Assembly (NCBI GenBank): GCA_017432445.1
Contig: JAFRJC010000120.1
Span: 1 to 64,000 of the forward strand
Length of the DNA stretch: 64,000 nt
Reading direction: 5' to 3'
DNA from: Eggerthellaceae bacterium
GTDB taxonomy: Bacteria; Actinomycetota; Coriobacteriia; Coriobacteriales; Eggerthellaceae
Of the stretch, positions 43,575 to 51,447 are shown piece by piece. The first letter of the stretch is position 1. Every line of letters starts with the position of its first letter. The notes under the pieces are model-generated. The model ran no database searches. It saw only the letters and a list, made by a program, of their open reading frames with translations, and was not told where the DNA came from. The translations under genes and the position numbers were made by a program.

Positions 43575-43606
43575 CCGCAACAAACGGGGCCGAATGATCG
43601 GCCCCG
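43575..43606 (-). terminator. Intercistronic hairpin between metQ and metN
   Basis: On the minus strand CGGGGCCG and CGGCCCCG form a very stable stem with a short loop, followed by TTTGTTG. It lies between metQ and metN. Such partial terminators or RNA-stabilising hairpins usually raise binding-protein mRNA over transporter mRNA. Confidence 0.6.
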
Positions 43607-43659
43607 CATGAGACGTCCCGTTCTGTTAGCGCCTTATTGTAAAGGATACGCGCTCCAAA

Positions 43660-44532
43660 TTACACAGGGATAACCTCGCCGTTGTAGTTCTTCGTGATGA
43701 AGTCCTTCACATCCTGGGATGAGAGGGCGTCGATGAGCACCTTGGTCTTCTCGGAGTCTTCGTTGCCTTCCTTCACCACCAGGACATTCACGTAAGGCGA
43801 ATCGCCAGCTTCGGTCTGCAGAACGAGGTCGGAGGACAGGTCTGCACCGATTGCGTAGTTCGTGTTGATAACAGCGATGTCGACGTCGGGCAGAATGGTC
43901 GGAACGGTGGCGGCTTCAACTTCCTTGAACTGCAGGTTCTTCGGGTTGCTCTTGATGTCCTTCGGCGTGGCGGCAAGGTCGGACGGATCGTTCAGCTCGA
44001 TGAGTCCGGCGGTCTGCAGCAGCAGGAGCGAGCGGGCTTCGTTGGTGGTGTCGTTGGGCACGGCAACCGTGGCGCCATCGGCCAGCGCGTCAAGGGAGGC
44101 CGTCTTGCCAGCGTAGATGCTCATCGGCTCGATGTGCACGCCCAAGACGCTCACGAGGTGCGTTTTCTGCTCGGCGTTGAAGTCGTCAAGATAGGGGACA
44201 TGCTGGAAGTAGTTCGCATCGATTTCACCGTCTTCGGTTGCCGTGTTGGGCAGCACGTAATCGGTGAATTCTACAACCTCGAGCTTGTAGCCGGCCTTCT
44301 CGACGAGCGGTGCCACTGCGTTGTTGAGGATCTCGGCGTGCGGCGTCGGGCTTGCGCCAATCTTGATGACGTTGTCTTCGGCTGCTGCAGAAGCGCTTGC
44401 GGATGCATCCGAGCTCGCAGCGCTCGAGCTAGCCGAGCTTCCTCCGCAAGATGCCAGGCCAAAGGCCAGAACAACGCCGAGCGCGGCAATGAGTATCGCC
44501 GCAAGTTTCCTATTCTTCTTGATTGCTGACAT
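43660..44532 (-). CDS. metQ: Methionine ABC transporter substrate-binding lipoprotein
   Basis: The 290-residue lipoprotein has lipobox GLASC, a Ser/Ala-rich linker and an NlpA/MetQ domain (IKIGASPTPHAEILNNAV, EVVEFTDYVLPNTA, ANYFQHVPYLDDF, VAVPNDTTNEARSLLLLQ). It delivers methionine to MetNI. GGAAGGAGA precedes the ATG. It is the first gene of the operon; no SAM riboswitch is seen in the 170 bp upstream. Confidence 0.95.
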   Translation of the reverse strand: MSAIKKNRKLAAILIAALGVVLAFGLASCGGSSASSSAASSDASASASAAAEDNVIKIGASPTPHAEILNNAVAPLVEKAGYKLEVVEFTDYVLPNTATEDGEIDANYFQHVPYLDDFNAEQKTHLVSVLGVHIEPMSIYAGKTASLDALADGATVAVPNDTTNEARSLLLLQTAGLIELNDPSDLAATPKDIKSNPKNLQFKEVEAATVPTILPDVDIAVINTNYAIGADLSSDLVLQTEAGDSPYVNVLVVKEGNEDSEKTKVLIDALSSQDVKDFITKNYNGEVIPV

Positions 44533-44721
44533 ATTGTCTCCTTCCCCCTGGGCTGTCCCTCACAGCCCTCGATAGACTAATGGCTTAACAATACCTGCTT
44601 GCATTTGGTTGGCGCAAGGGTTGTTGTAATAAGCTTTATTGCAAAGCTGTTATCGATTGTGCCGATAGCCAATGTACGTACCGTATTTCAAACGTGTGTG
44701 AAAAGAGTCGCAAAAAACTTC

Positions 44722-44751
44722 TTGACAGATTTTGCTCCCCTGCGCTAAAGT
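44722..44751 (+). promoter_or_regulatory. Promoter of the T-box leader
   Basis: TTGACA (44722-44727), an 18-bp spacer and TAAAGT (44746-44751) lie just before the T-box leader and divergent from metQ. Confidence 0.65.
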
Positions 44752-44756
44752 GCCTT

Positions 44757-45060
44757 CAACAATCGAATAGCTCGAAACCGTTGAGGCGAAAGTCAAGCCA
44801 TCCGGGCACTTACAGAGAGCGGACGTTGCTGAGAGTTCCGTGGTACGCTAGGTGGTAAATGGATCGCCGAGGGAAAGGGGAAAGGCCGAGGCGCAAGCCA
44901 AAGCCGAGTATCTGGACCGTGAGCCCGCGTTAGAGGCAGAACGCGTGATGGCGCGTTCACGAGTGGGTCTCGTAAGAGGCCAAGCAAAGGTGGCACCGCA
45001 GGTTGAATGGCCTGTCCTTTGAAACCCCGCATGGGGTTGCAAGGGACAGGCCTTTTAATT
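44757..45060 (+). promoter_or_regulatory. T-box riboswitch, probably tryptophan-specific
   Basis: The leader has the stem I start AGAGAGCGGACGTTGCTGAG, a T-box sequence AAAGGTGGCACCGCAGG (44986-45002) that pairs with uncharged tRNA, and a terminator made by GGCCTGTCC (45009-45017) and GGGACAGGCC (45043-45052) before TTTTAATT. A candidate specifier TGG followed by A lies at 44913-44915, reading tryptophan; this fits the downstream TrpP-like gene but was assigned by eye. Uncharged tRNA-Trp should allow read-through into the ECF transporter genes. Confidence 0.88.
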
Positions 45061-45177
45061 TGCGAAACGACGACTTCGGGTGATTCGAGTGGATGGGACG
45101 GGTAGGATGCCCGCCTCATCGGACAGCCAACCGGCCAGGTTGCAAAGGGCAGCCGGCCACGACAGAAAGGAACGAAA

Positions 45178-45747
45178 ATGTCCGAGTCCACTACTGCGAA
45201 GCGCACCGTAACCGTCGAGTCCGAAGCCAATAAGGGGCTCACCACGCAAGACCTCATACTTATCGCCGTGCTGCTCGCCGCCGGCGCAGTGCTGAAACTT
45301 ACCGTCGCAAGCTTCCTGTCGTTTGCAGGTATGAAGCCGAATTTCGTCATCGCAATGTACTGCCTGGCCATCATCCTGACGCGTCCGAAACTGCCGCAAG
45401 CGATCATTATCGGCCTCATCGCCGGCATCATGTGCCAGATCCCGATGCTGAACGCAACGCCGCTCGTGAACATCCCCTCCGAGGTGCTCGGCGCCCTTGC
45501 ATGTGGCCTGCTCATTCACATCCCGCTCAACATCGGCGGTAAGCTGGACATCAACCCGATCGTGACGACGTTCCTCTCGACGGTCGTGTCGGGCTACACG
45601 TTCGCCATCATCGTCGGCACCGTGAACGGTCTGGCCCTGCCCGTCATCTTCGTGACGTACGCCGTCATGGTGTTCGGCACCGCAACGTTCAACGCAATTC
45701 TCGTGCAGATCCTCACGCCGCTCCTGCGCAAGGTCCTCAAGAAGTAG
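45178..45747 (+). CDS. TrpP-like tryptophan transporter S component
   Basis: The 189-residue membrane protein has about five to six helices. It shows the TrpP-family pattern: LTTQDLILIAVLLAAGAVLK, FAGMKPNFVIAMYCLAIIL and LPQAIIIGLIAGIMCQIP. TrpP is a small tryptophan uptake protein in Firmicutes. Here it is followed at once by two ECF ATPases and an EcfT, so it works as the substrate-binding S component of a dedicated ECF importer. AAAGGAA precedes the ATG. Upstream lies a T-box leader with a probable Trp specifier. Confidence 0.85.
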   Translation: MSESTTAKRTVTVESEANKGLTTQDLILIAVLLAAGAVLKLTVASFLSFAGMKPNFVIAMYCLAIILTRPKLPQAIIIGLIAGIMCQIPMLNATPLVNIPSEVLGALACGLLIHIPLNIGGKLDINPIVTTFLSTVVSGYTFAIIVGTVNGLALPVIFVTYAVMVFGTATFNAILVQILTPLLRKVLKK

Positions 45748-45874
45748 TTGCGTTGCGCCGTTTTTCAAACGGCGCAACGGCTGCCGCTGAAGCCTCCTGT
45801 GGCATGAACCGCAGGAGGCCTTGCTGACCTGCTTTTACTGCATCGTTTGACATGCTCTACAAGAAAGAAAGCCC

Positions 45875-46759
45875 ATGATTGAGATCAGAAACTTCACGTT
45901 CACGTACCGCGAAAGCGATGCGCCTGTGGTGCGCGACATCAACTTGAGCATCCCCGCAGGTTCGTTCGTCGGCATCACGGGGGCGGCGGGAAGCGGTAAA
46001 TCAACGCTCACGTATGCCATGAACGGCATCATCCCGCATTGCTATCCGGGCGATTTCTTCGGATCGGTCACGGTGGACGGACTCGATACCTGCGAGACGA
46101 GCCTCACCGACATCTCGCAGATCGTCGGCAGCGTGTGCCAGGACATCGACTCGCAGATCGTCACGTCCATCGTCGAGGACGAGATGCTTTACGGCCTGGA
46201 GAACTTCGGCGTCCCCCATAACGAAATAGAAAAGCGCGTCGAGGAAGCGCTCGAAGATATGGGAATTTCCGATTTGCGCGACCGCGTCATCGCCAGCCTG
46301 TCGGGCGGGCAGAAGCAGAAGGTGGCGATCGCCTCCATTCTGGCGCTGAAACCGAAGGTGCTCATGCTTGACGAGCCGACGGCCGAACTCGACCCGGCAA
46401 GCTCCCTGCAGGTGTTCCAGCTACTGGCTCGTTACGCACGCGAGCACGGCACGACCGTCGTGGTCGTCGAGCAGAAAATCGCACTGGTTTCTGAATTCGC
46501 GGACATGCTGGTCATTGTCGACAAGGGCACCATCCGCTTTGCCGATACGCCGGCCAACGTGCTCGCGCATTCGGAAGAGCTGTTGGAAATCGGCGTGAAC
46601 TGCCCCCGCGCCACGACGCTTATGAACCGCTTGGCAGCGGATGGCGTATACAACGGCCCCGTATGCCGCAACGTGGAGGAAGCCTGTTATGCGCTGATGG
46701 GTATCCTCGGCGGCAACCCCGTCGGGCGCGCTCTGGCCGAAAGCGAGGCGATCGCATGA
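45875..46759 (+). CDS. ECF transporter ATPase, first subunit
   Basis: The 294-residue ABC ATPase has Walker A TGAAGSGKST, Q-loop VCQDIDSQIV, signature LSGGQKQKVAIASIL and Walker B LMLDEPTAELDP. It is the canonical one of the two ATPases (EcfA-type). It lies 127 bp after the TrpP-like gene and its stop overlaps the start of the next ATPase (ATGA). Confidence 0.92.
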   Translation: MIEIRNFTFTYRESDAPVVRDINLSIPAGSFVGITGAAGSGKSTLTYAMNGIIPHCYPGDFFGSVTVDGLDTCETSLTDISQIVGSVCQDIDSQIVTSIVEDEMLYGLENFGVPHNEIEKRVEEALEDMGISDLRDRVIASLSGGQKQKVAIASILALKPKVLMLDEPTAELDPASSLQVFQLLARYAREHGTTVVVVEQKIALVSEFADMLVIVDKGTIRFADTPANVLAHSEELLEIGVNCPRATTLMNRLAADGVYNGPVCRNVEEACYALMGILGGNPVGRALAESEAIA

Positions 46760-47610
46760 CGATAGAATTCCGAGACGTCCACGCTTCGTACGATGCGAAC
46801 ACGCCCATTTTGCGCGGCGTCAGCTTCACCGTGAACGACGGCGAGTTCGTCGCGTTCGTCGGCACGAACGGTGCTGGCAAGTCCACGACGATGCGCCTGG
46901 TGAACGGCTTGATGAAACCCGAAAGCGGCGAAGTGCTCATCGACGGCGTGCCCACGACGCAGTTGAAGACGAGCGAGTTGGCCCGCCGTGTCGGGTTCCT
47001 GTTCCAAAACCCCGACAGCCAGATCTGCTGCAATACGGTGCGCGAGGAGCTGCTGTTCGGCTTTCGCGCGCTGAAGATGGACATGGACGATGCGGCCCGT
47101 CGCGTCGACGGCATCATTGCCGAGTTCGGCTTCAATCCCGATGACGACCCGTTCCTGTTGAACCGCGGTACGCGGCAGCTGCTCGCCCTTGCGTCAATCG
47201 TCGTGCTCGAAACACCCGTCGTCGTGCTCGACGAGCCAACGACCGGCCTTGACTTCAGGGAGTGCGTGAAGGTCATGGATATCATCCGCCGGCTGCACGA
47301 GCGCGGAACGACCGTCGTGATGGTCTGCCACGACATGGAGGTCGTCGCCGACTTTGCCGAGCGCGTCATCGTCATGAGCGATGGATTGGTTGTCGACCAG
47401 GGGCCGACGTTCGAGGTGCTGCGCAACCGCCGCACGCTCGAGGCCGCCAGCCTCGTACCGCCCCAGATCGTCGACATTTCCCTGGCTTTGCAGCTCATGG
47501 ACCCTGCGCTTGTTGAATCTCCCATCGCACGCGCCAATACGCTCGCCGAACTTTATGCCGCGATCGCACCTGATGCACAAGCGGTCTCGTTTGAAGGAGT
47601 CGCTCGATGA
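46756..47610 (+). CDS. ECF transporter ATPase, second subunit with degenerate signature
   Basis: The 284-residue ABC ATPase has Walker A GTNGAGKST, Q-loop FQNPDSQICCN and Walker B VVLDEPTTGLD. The signature position reads LNRGTRQLLALA in place of LSGGQ. In ABC dimers each signature completes the partner's ATP site, so one of the two sites here is probably catalytically weak. It overlaps both neighbouring genes by 4 bp. Confidence 0.9.
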   Translation: MTIEFRDVHASYDANTPILRGVSFTVNDGEFVAFVGTNGAGKSTTMRLVNGLMKPESGEVLIDGVPTTQLKTSELARRVGFLFQNPDSQICCNTVREELLFGFRALKMDMDDAARRVDGIIAEFGFNPDDDPFLLNRGTRQLLALASIVVLETPVVVLDEPTTGLDFRECVKVMDIIRRLHERGTTVVMVCHDMEVVADFAERVIVMSDGLVVDQGPTFEVLRNRRTLEAASLVPPQIVDISLALQLMDPALVESPIARANTLAELYAAIAPDAQAVSFEGVAR

Positions 47611-48368
47611 ACGGTTTTCTCGAATATGTACCGGGCACTTCGCTGCTCCATCGCATGAATCCGGTTGCCAAGTTGCTGTTCGCAGTGATTTTTGCCATCA
47701 TGTGCTTCTGCACCAGCAATCTCGTCTTCCTTGGAGCCATGCTCGTGCTCGGTCTCGTGATGGCTGCAAGCTGCGGCATGATGCGCCAAACGTTCGGCCT
47801 CATGAAGGCCGTGTTCGTGTTCTCGCTCATCTTGGCGTTGCTGCTCATCCTGACCTCGTCGTCGGGAGAGCCCCTCGTCGATCTGCCGTGGGGCTATATC
47901 GGCACCGGATCGATCCTGGCCGCCGTCACCACCAGCGTGCGCTTGGAGGCTGCCGCTATTCCGCTGTTCCTCACGTTCTACGTCACGAAAATGTCCGATC
48001 TGTCGAATTCCGTCGTGAAGGTGCTGCACGTGCCGTATAAATATGCGTTCACGTTCACGTCGACCGTGCATTTTATACCGGTGTTCATGAACGACATGAA
48101 GGGCATCATGGAGGCGCAGACCGCGCGCGGCGTCGAATTCGACCAGGGCGGTTTCGTGAACAAGGTGCGCCTGATGGTGCCGCTTTGCGTGCCTTTGCTG
48201 GTCAGCTCGGTGCGCAAGACGAACAGCGCCGCCATCGCCGCCGAAGTGCGGGGTTTCAACCTGCGTACGCGCGAATCGGGATACAAGCAGTACCCGTTCG
48301 CGGCATACGACATCGCCGCCCTCGTGCTCGTGATCGCCCTCGTCGTCGTGGCGGTCATCCTGCACTAG
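47607..48368 (+). CDS. ECF transporter T component
   Basis: The 253-residue protein has the EcfT layout: about four to five helices and two coupling motifs, AQTARGVEFD and AAEVRGFNLR, matching the Ala-Arg-Gly pairs that contact the ATPases. It couples the ATPase pair to the TrpP-like S component. It is the last gene of the T-box operon; a P-type ATPase gene converges 8 bp away. Confidence 0.92.
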   Translation: MNGFLEYVPGTSLLHRMNPVAKLLFAVIFAIMCFCTSNLVFLGAMLVLGLVMAASCGMMRQTFGLMKAVFVFSLILALLLILTSSSGEPLVDLPWGYIGTGSILAAVTTSVRLEAAAIPLFLTFYVTKMSDLSNSVVKVLHVPYKYAFTFTSTVHFIPVFMNDMKGIMEAQTARGVEFDQGGFVNKVRLMVPLCVPLLVSSVRKTNSAAIAAEVRGFNLRTRESGYKQYPFAAYDIAALVLVIALVVVAVILH

Positions 48369-48376
48369 CGATAAAC

Positions 48377-50278
48377 CTATTTGTTGAAAGTCAGGCAGCG
48401 CATGGCGTTCAAGATGGCGAGTATCGAAACTCCCACGTCGCCGAATACAGCGATCCACATGTTGGAGATGCCGAATACCGGCAGGGCTAAAATCATGATG
48501 ACGATTTTCACGGCCAAGGCGAAAACGATGTTCTGTCTCACGATGTGCAACGTCTTGCGGGCGATGGCGATGGCCTTTGCGATGTTGGAGGGCTTGTCAT
48601 CCATTAGTACGACGTCGGCGGCTTCGATGGCGGCGTCCGAACCCATGCCGCCCATGGCGATGCCGATGTCGGCGCGCATGAGCACGGGTGCGTCGTTGAT
48701 ACCGTCGCCCACGAATGCAACCTTGCCCCTGTTGTTTTGAGCCTCGAGCAAGTCTTCAATGGCTGAGACCTTGTCATGCGGCATGAGCTGCGAGAAAACC
48801 TCGTCGACACCGAGTTCGGCAGCCACGGCATCGGCGACCTCCTTGCGGTCGCCGGTGAGCATGACGGTCTTCTTGATGCCGGCTTTGTGCAGGTCTTCAA
48901 TCGCCTTCTTTGCGTCATCTTTCATCATATCGGCGATGATGATGTGGCCGAGATACTCGCCGTCAACCGCAACATGGAGGATTGTGCCGATGAGGTGACA
49001 GTTATGGAAGTCGATATCCTCGGCATTCATGAGTTTGTCGTTGCCGACGAACACGCGATGCTCGTTGACGGTGGCGGCAACGCCCTCGCCAGAAATCTCC
49101 TCCACGTTTTCGATCTTGCTGCGGTCAATCTCGCCGGAGAAGCTATCGACGACGGAAAGCGCGATGGGATGGTCGGAGTAAACTTCTGCATGGGCGGCAT
49201 AAGAGAGCAATAAATCCTTATCGACGTCCTCGCGTGCATGAACAGCCACGACGCCGAAGGTTCCGTTGGTGAGCGTGCCCGTCTTGTCGAAGGCGATGGT
49301 TTCGACTTGGGAAAGTGTTTCCAGATAGCTGGAACCCTTCACCAGGATGCCCATGCGGCTGGCGGCCCCGATGCCGCCGAAGAAGGACAGCGGTACGCTG
49401 ATGACGAGCGCACAGGGGCAGCTGACCACGAGGAACACGAGCGCGGATTCGACGGACTTGCTGATTGAGTGCCCCAGGAAGGGGCTCGCGATGGCGATGA
49501 GAAGCGCCAGGCCAACGACGATGGGCGTGTACACCCGTGCGAAGCGGCTGATGAAGTTCTCGGCGCGGGCCTTCTTCTCCGAGGCGTTCTCGACGAGCTC
49601 GAGGATGCGCGAGACGGTGGACTGCTCGAAGGCCGAGGTCGTCTTGACGGTGAGCATGCCGGTCATGTTGACGCAGCCGCTGATAACCTGCCCGCCCTCT
49701 TCCACGACGCGGGGTATCGACTCGCCGGTGAGCGCCGAGGTGTCGATCTGCGACTTGCCTGCGATGACGATACCGTCAAGCGGCACGCGCTCGCCGGCCT
49801 TGACGACGATTTCGGAGCCTATGGCAACTTCGTAGGGGTCGACTTGGACAAGCTCGCCGTCGCGCATGACATTCGCGTAGTCAGGGGCAATATCCATCAT
49901 GTCCGAGATCGATTTGCGCGTCTTGCCTACGGCGTAGCTTTCGAACAACGAGCCAACCTGGTAAAAAAGCATGACAGCTGCGCCTTCGGCCATGTGGGCT
50001 TCGGATTCGGGGAAGAAGATGAGGGAGAATGCGCCGATGGTGGCAATGGCCATGAGCAGATTCTCGTCGAAAGGTTGTTTGTGCGTGATACCATGCCAGG
50101 CTTTTGCCAGCACGTCGTAGCCTGCGATTAGGTAGGGGATGAGGAACGCGATGAATTCGATCCACTGGCCGTAGGGCAGTGATTCAAACACCCCGGTTAT
50201 CTTCAGGGCTTCTACCGCGAGGAAAACACCAAGCGCAACGAGTATGCGGTTACGCAGCTTTTTCTGCTTCTTGTTCAC
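48377..50278 (-). CDS. Zn/Cd/Pb-type heavy-metal P-type ATPase
   Basis: The protein of ~633 residues is a P1B-type ATPase. It has metal motif SCPCALVISV, phosphorylation site DKTGT, the SDHPIA motif, TGES phosphatase loop and GDGINDAP. Near its end, MWIAVFGDVGVSILAILNAM has the Asp typical of Zn/Cd exporters. It has no N-terminal metal-binding domain; a separate CxxC protein at 51116 may replace it. I place the start at GTG 50278 (MNKKQKK-like, as in relatives). ATG 50317 would lengthen it by 13 residues but has no ribosome site and abuts the operator. Confidence 0.92.
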   Translation of the reverse strand: MNKKQKKLRNRILVALGVFLAVEALKITGVFESLPYGQWIEFIAFLIPYLIAGYDVLAKAWHGITHKQPFDENLLMAIATIGAFSLIFFPESEAHMAEGAAVMLFYQVGSLFESYAVGKTRKSISDMMDIAPDYANVMRDGELVQVDPYEVAIGSEIVVKAGERVPLDGIVIAGKSQIDTSALTGESIPRVVEEGGQVISGCVNMTGMLTVKTTSAFEQSTVSRILELVENASEKKARAENFISRFARVYTPIVVGLALLIAIASPFLGHSISKSVESALVFLVVSCPCALVISVPLSFFGGIGAASRMGILVKGSSYLETLSQVETIAFDKTGTLTNGTFGVVAVHAREDVDKDLLLSYAAHAEVYSDHPIALSVVDSFSGEIDRSKIENVEEISGEGVAATVNEHRVFVGNDKLMNAEDIDFHNCHLIGTILHVAVDGEYLGHIIIADMMKDDAKKAIEDLHKAGIKKTVMLTGDRKEVADAVAAELGVDEVFSQLMPHDKVSAIEDLLEAQNNRGKVAFVGDGINDAPVLMRADIGIAMGGMGSDAAIEAADVVLMDDKPSNIAKAIAIARKTLHIVRQNIVFALAVKIVIMILALPVFGISNMWIAVFGDVGVSILAILNAMRCLTFNK

Positions 50279-50321
50279 AGCGACCTGCTTCCATCTAGGC
50301 GAGAAGTGAGTAATCATTATG

Positions 50322-50335
50322 TGAACGATTGTTCA
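50322..50335. promoter_or_regulatory. ArsR/SmtB-like operator of the P-type ATPase
   Basis: TGAACGATTGTTCA is an inverted repeat (TGAAC-N4-GTTCA) within an AT-rich promoter. Similar TGAACA half-sites lie at 51364-51377 before the small metal-binding protein gene. The regulator gene is not in the window. Confidence 0.6.
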
Positions 50336-50535
50336 TATATTCAGTTAAAAATAGAGACACTTCCATTTCATGTCAAGACCTTTTCGAAAGATTTTCGATG
50401 ACTTTTTCACGCAACATTGTCAGCTCCTCCGCTTTTCGCGTGGAGCGCGTGAATGCCTAAAGCCATTGGCTGAAACAAGACGATTGCCGCTCGTATAGTA
50501 GAAACTTGACATTAACGGATATGACAAAGCTCCAA

Positions 50536-50565
50536 TTGTCTATGAGATGGCGTTTTTGCTACAAT
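50536..50565 (+). promoter_or_regulatory. Promoter of the cobalamin riboswitch
   Basis: TTGTCT (50536-50541), an 18-bp spacer and TACAAT (50560-50565) precede the riboswitch. Confidence 0.5.
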
Positions 50566-50579
50566 CTTCCTCAGGCCTA

Positions 50580-50725
50580 AGGGTCATTTCTTGAAAAGAA
50601 CGCATCTGGAGCTTGCAGCTTTGCTGCTTGCACAACGGGGAACCACGTGAGAATCGTGGACGGTGCCGCCACTGTGTAGACGCTCGTATTGAGTCGTCAA
50701 GTCAGATTACCGGCTGGATGTAAGG
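50580..50725 (+). promoter_or_regulatory. Cobalamin riboswitch
   Basis: The core fits the B12 aptamer: GGGGAACCACGTGAGAATCG, then a GACGGTGCCGCCACTGT segment (consensus ACnGnCCCGCnACUGU) and GTCAGATTACCGGC (consensus CAGnAnACC). It reads on the plus strand, away from the P-type ATPase. The only frame it could control directly is the 44-codon ORF at 50761; two strong hairpins follow that ORF. Confidence 0.88.
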
Positions 50726-50760
50726 CTAGTTGCGCGTTGCTACGCAGTTAGGAGTTGTGC

Positions 50761-50895
50761 ATGTCGGTGTATCTGACAGCTTTGCACTTGTCTCAAAACC
50801 ATTGCGACCACTACGAGCAAATGTGTGGACAGGAGCGTTCGCATATGGTCGAGGTTGATTCAAACCGTCAAGCTTTGCGCCATCTAGTTGCATAA
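50761..50895 (+). CDS. Small His/Cys-rich ORF downstream of the cobalamin riboswitch
   Basis: A 44-residue frame starts 35 bp after the aptamer with a good TAGGAG site at proper spacing. It encodes a segment LHLSQNHCDHYEQMCGQERS rich in His, Cys and Glu, possibly metal- or cobalt-binding. It resembles no family I know. It could be a B12-repressed metallopeptide, a leader peptide or the remnant of a cobalt transporter gene. A hairpin (CGTGGAAGG/CCTTCCACG) begins 4 bases after the stop. Confidence 0.45.
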   Translation: MSVYLTALHLSQNHCDHYEQMCGQERSHMVEVDSNRQALRHLVA

Positions 50896-50898
50896 AAC

Positions 50899-50923
50899 CG
50901 TGGAAGGCATACGCCCTTCCACG
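50899..50923 (+). terminator. Hairpin after the riboswitch-controlled ORF
   Basis: CGTGGAAGG and CCTTCCACG form a 9-bp stem with a 7-nt loop. There is no clear T tract, so termination here is uncertain. Confidence 0.45.
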
Positions 50924-50975
50924 ACTCGAATTTCTCGGGCGGATTGACTCCTTCCTTTCCGCCGTTCTGTATCAC

Positions 50976-51014
50976 GGCGCGCGACCCGCTCTCCCTTCCC
51001 GAGGGTCGCGCGCC
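50976..51014. terminator. Strong GC hairpin
   Basis: GGCGCGCGACCC and GGGTCGCGCGCC form a perfect 12-bp stem. It lies between the plus-strand riboswitch unit and the minus-strand metal-binding protein gene, and could serve both. Confidence 0.55.
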
Positions 51015-51115
51015 ATCTCTGTTGCCGCCAACCACAGATTAACTGTTGACGAGACGGCTAAGCAGGCACTCGAGAACCTGGCGATGCGTCATTGTGTCTC
51101 GATGGACGAGGGGTC

Positions 51116-51334
51116 CTAAAGAATGACCTCGCAATCTGGCTCGATGTCAGCGAAGAGCTTGACGGACTGCTTGAGCGCGGCGTCGAACTTGTCATCTTCT
51201 GCATCGAGCGTGAACTTGTAGGTCATCGCGTTGACCGAAGCGCTGTTGACCCCATCGAGCTTCTCTATTGCAACTTTGATCTTGCCTGCACAGTTGGCGC
51301 AGAGCTCACCTTCCAGTTTGTAAACCTTACGCAT
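51116..51334 (-). CDS. Small heavy-metal-associated (HMA) domain protein
   Basis: The 72-residue protein is a single HMA domain: KLEGELCANCAGKIKVAIEK with a CxxC metal site, and the ferredoxin-like fold continuing DGVNSASVNAMTYKFTL. The acidic residues around the site fit Zn/Cd rather than Cu. It is probably the detached N-terminal domain of the P-type ATPase at 48377, which lacks one and shares its operator type. AAAGGAGCC precedes the ATG at 51334. Confidence 0.88.
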   Translation of the reverse strand: MRKVYKLEGELCANCAGKIKVAIEKLDGVNSASVNAMTYKFTLDAEDDKFDAALKQSVKLFADIEPDCEVIL

Positions 51335-51350
51335 GAGGGCTCCTTTCATA

Positions 51351-51390
51351 AATATGATTATTTGTTCATATGTTCATGAAAATCATATTT
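51351..51390. promoter_or_regulatory. Operator of the HMA protein gene
   Basis: Outer arms AATATGATT and AATCATATT flank two TGTTCAT half-sites in an AT-rich region directly upstream of the gene. It matches the operator of the P-type ATPase in half-site sequence, suggesting one ArsR-family repressor for both. Confidence 0.55.
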
Positions 51391-51447
51391 ACGACAATGC
51401 CTTTTGTCAAGAGCGAGACTAGGTCAATCTCTTGGCTCGAAAGTCGA

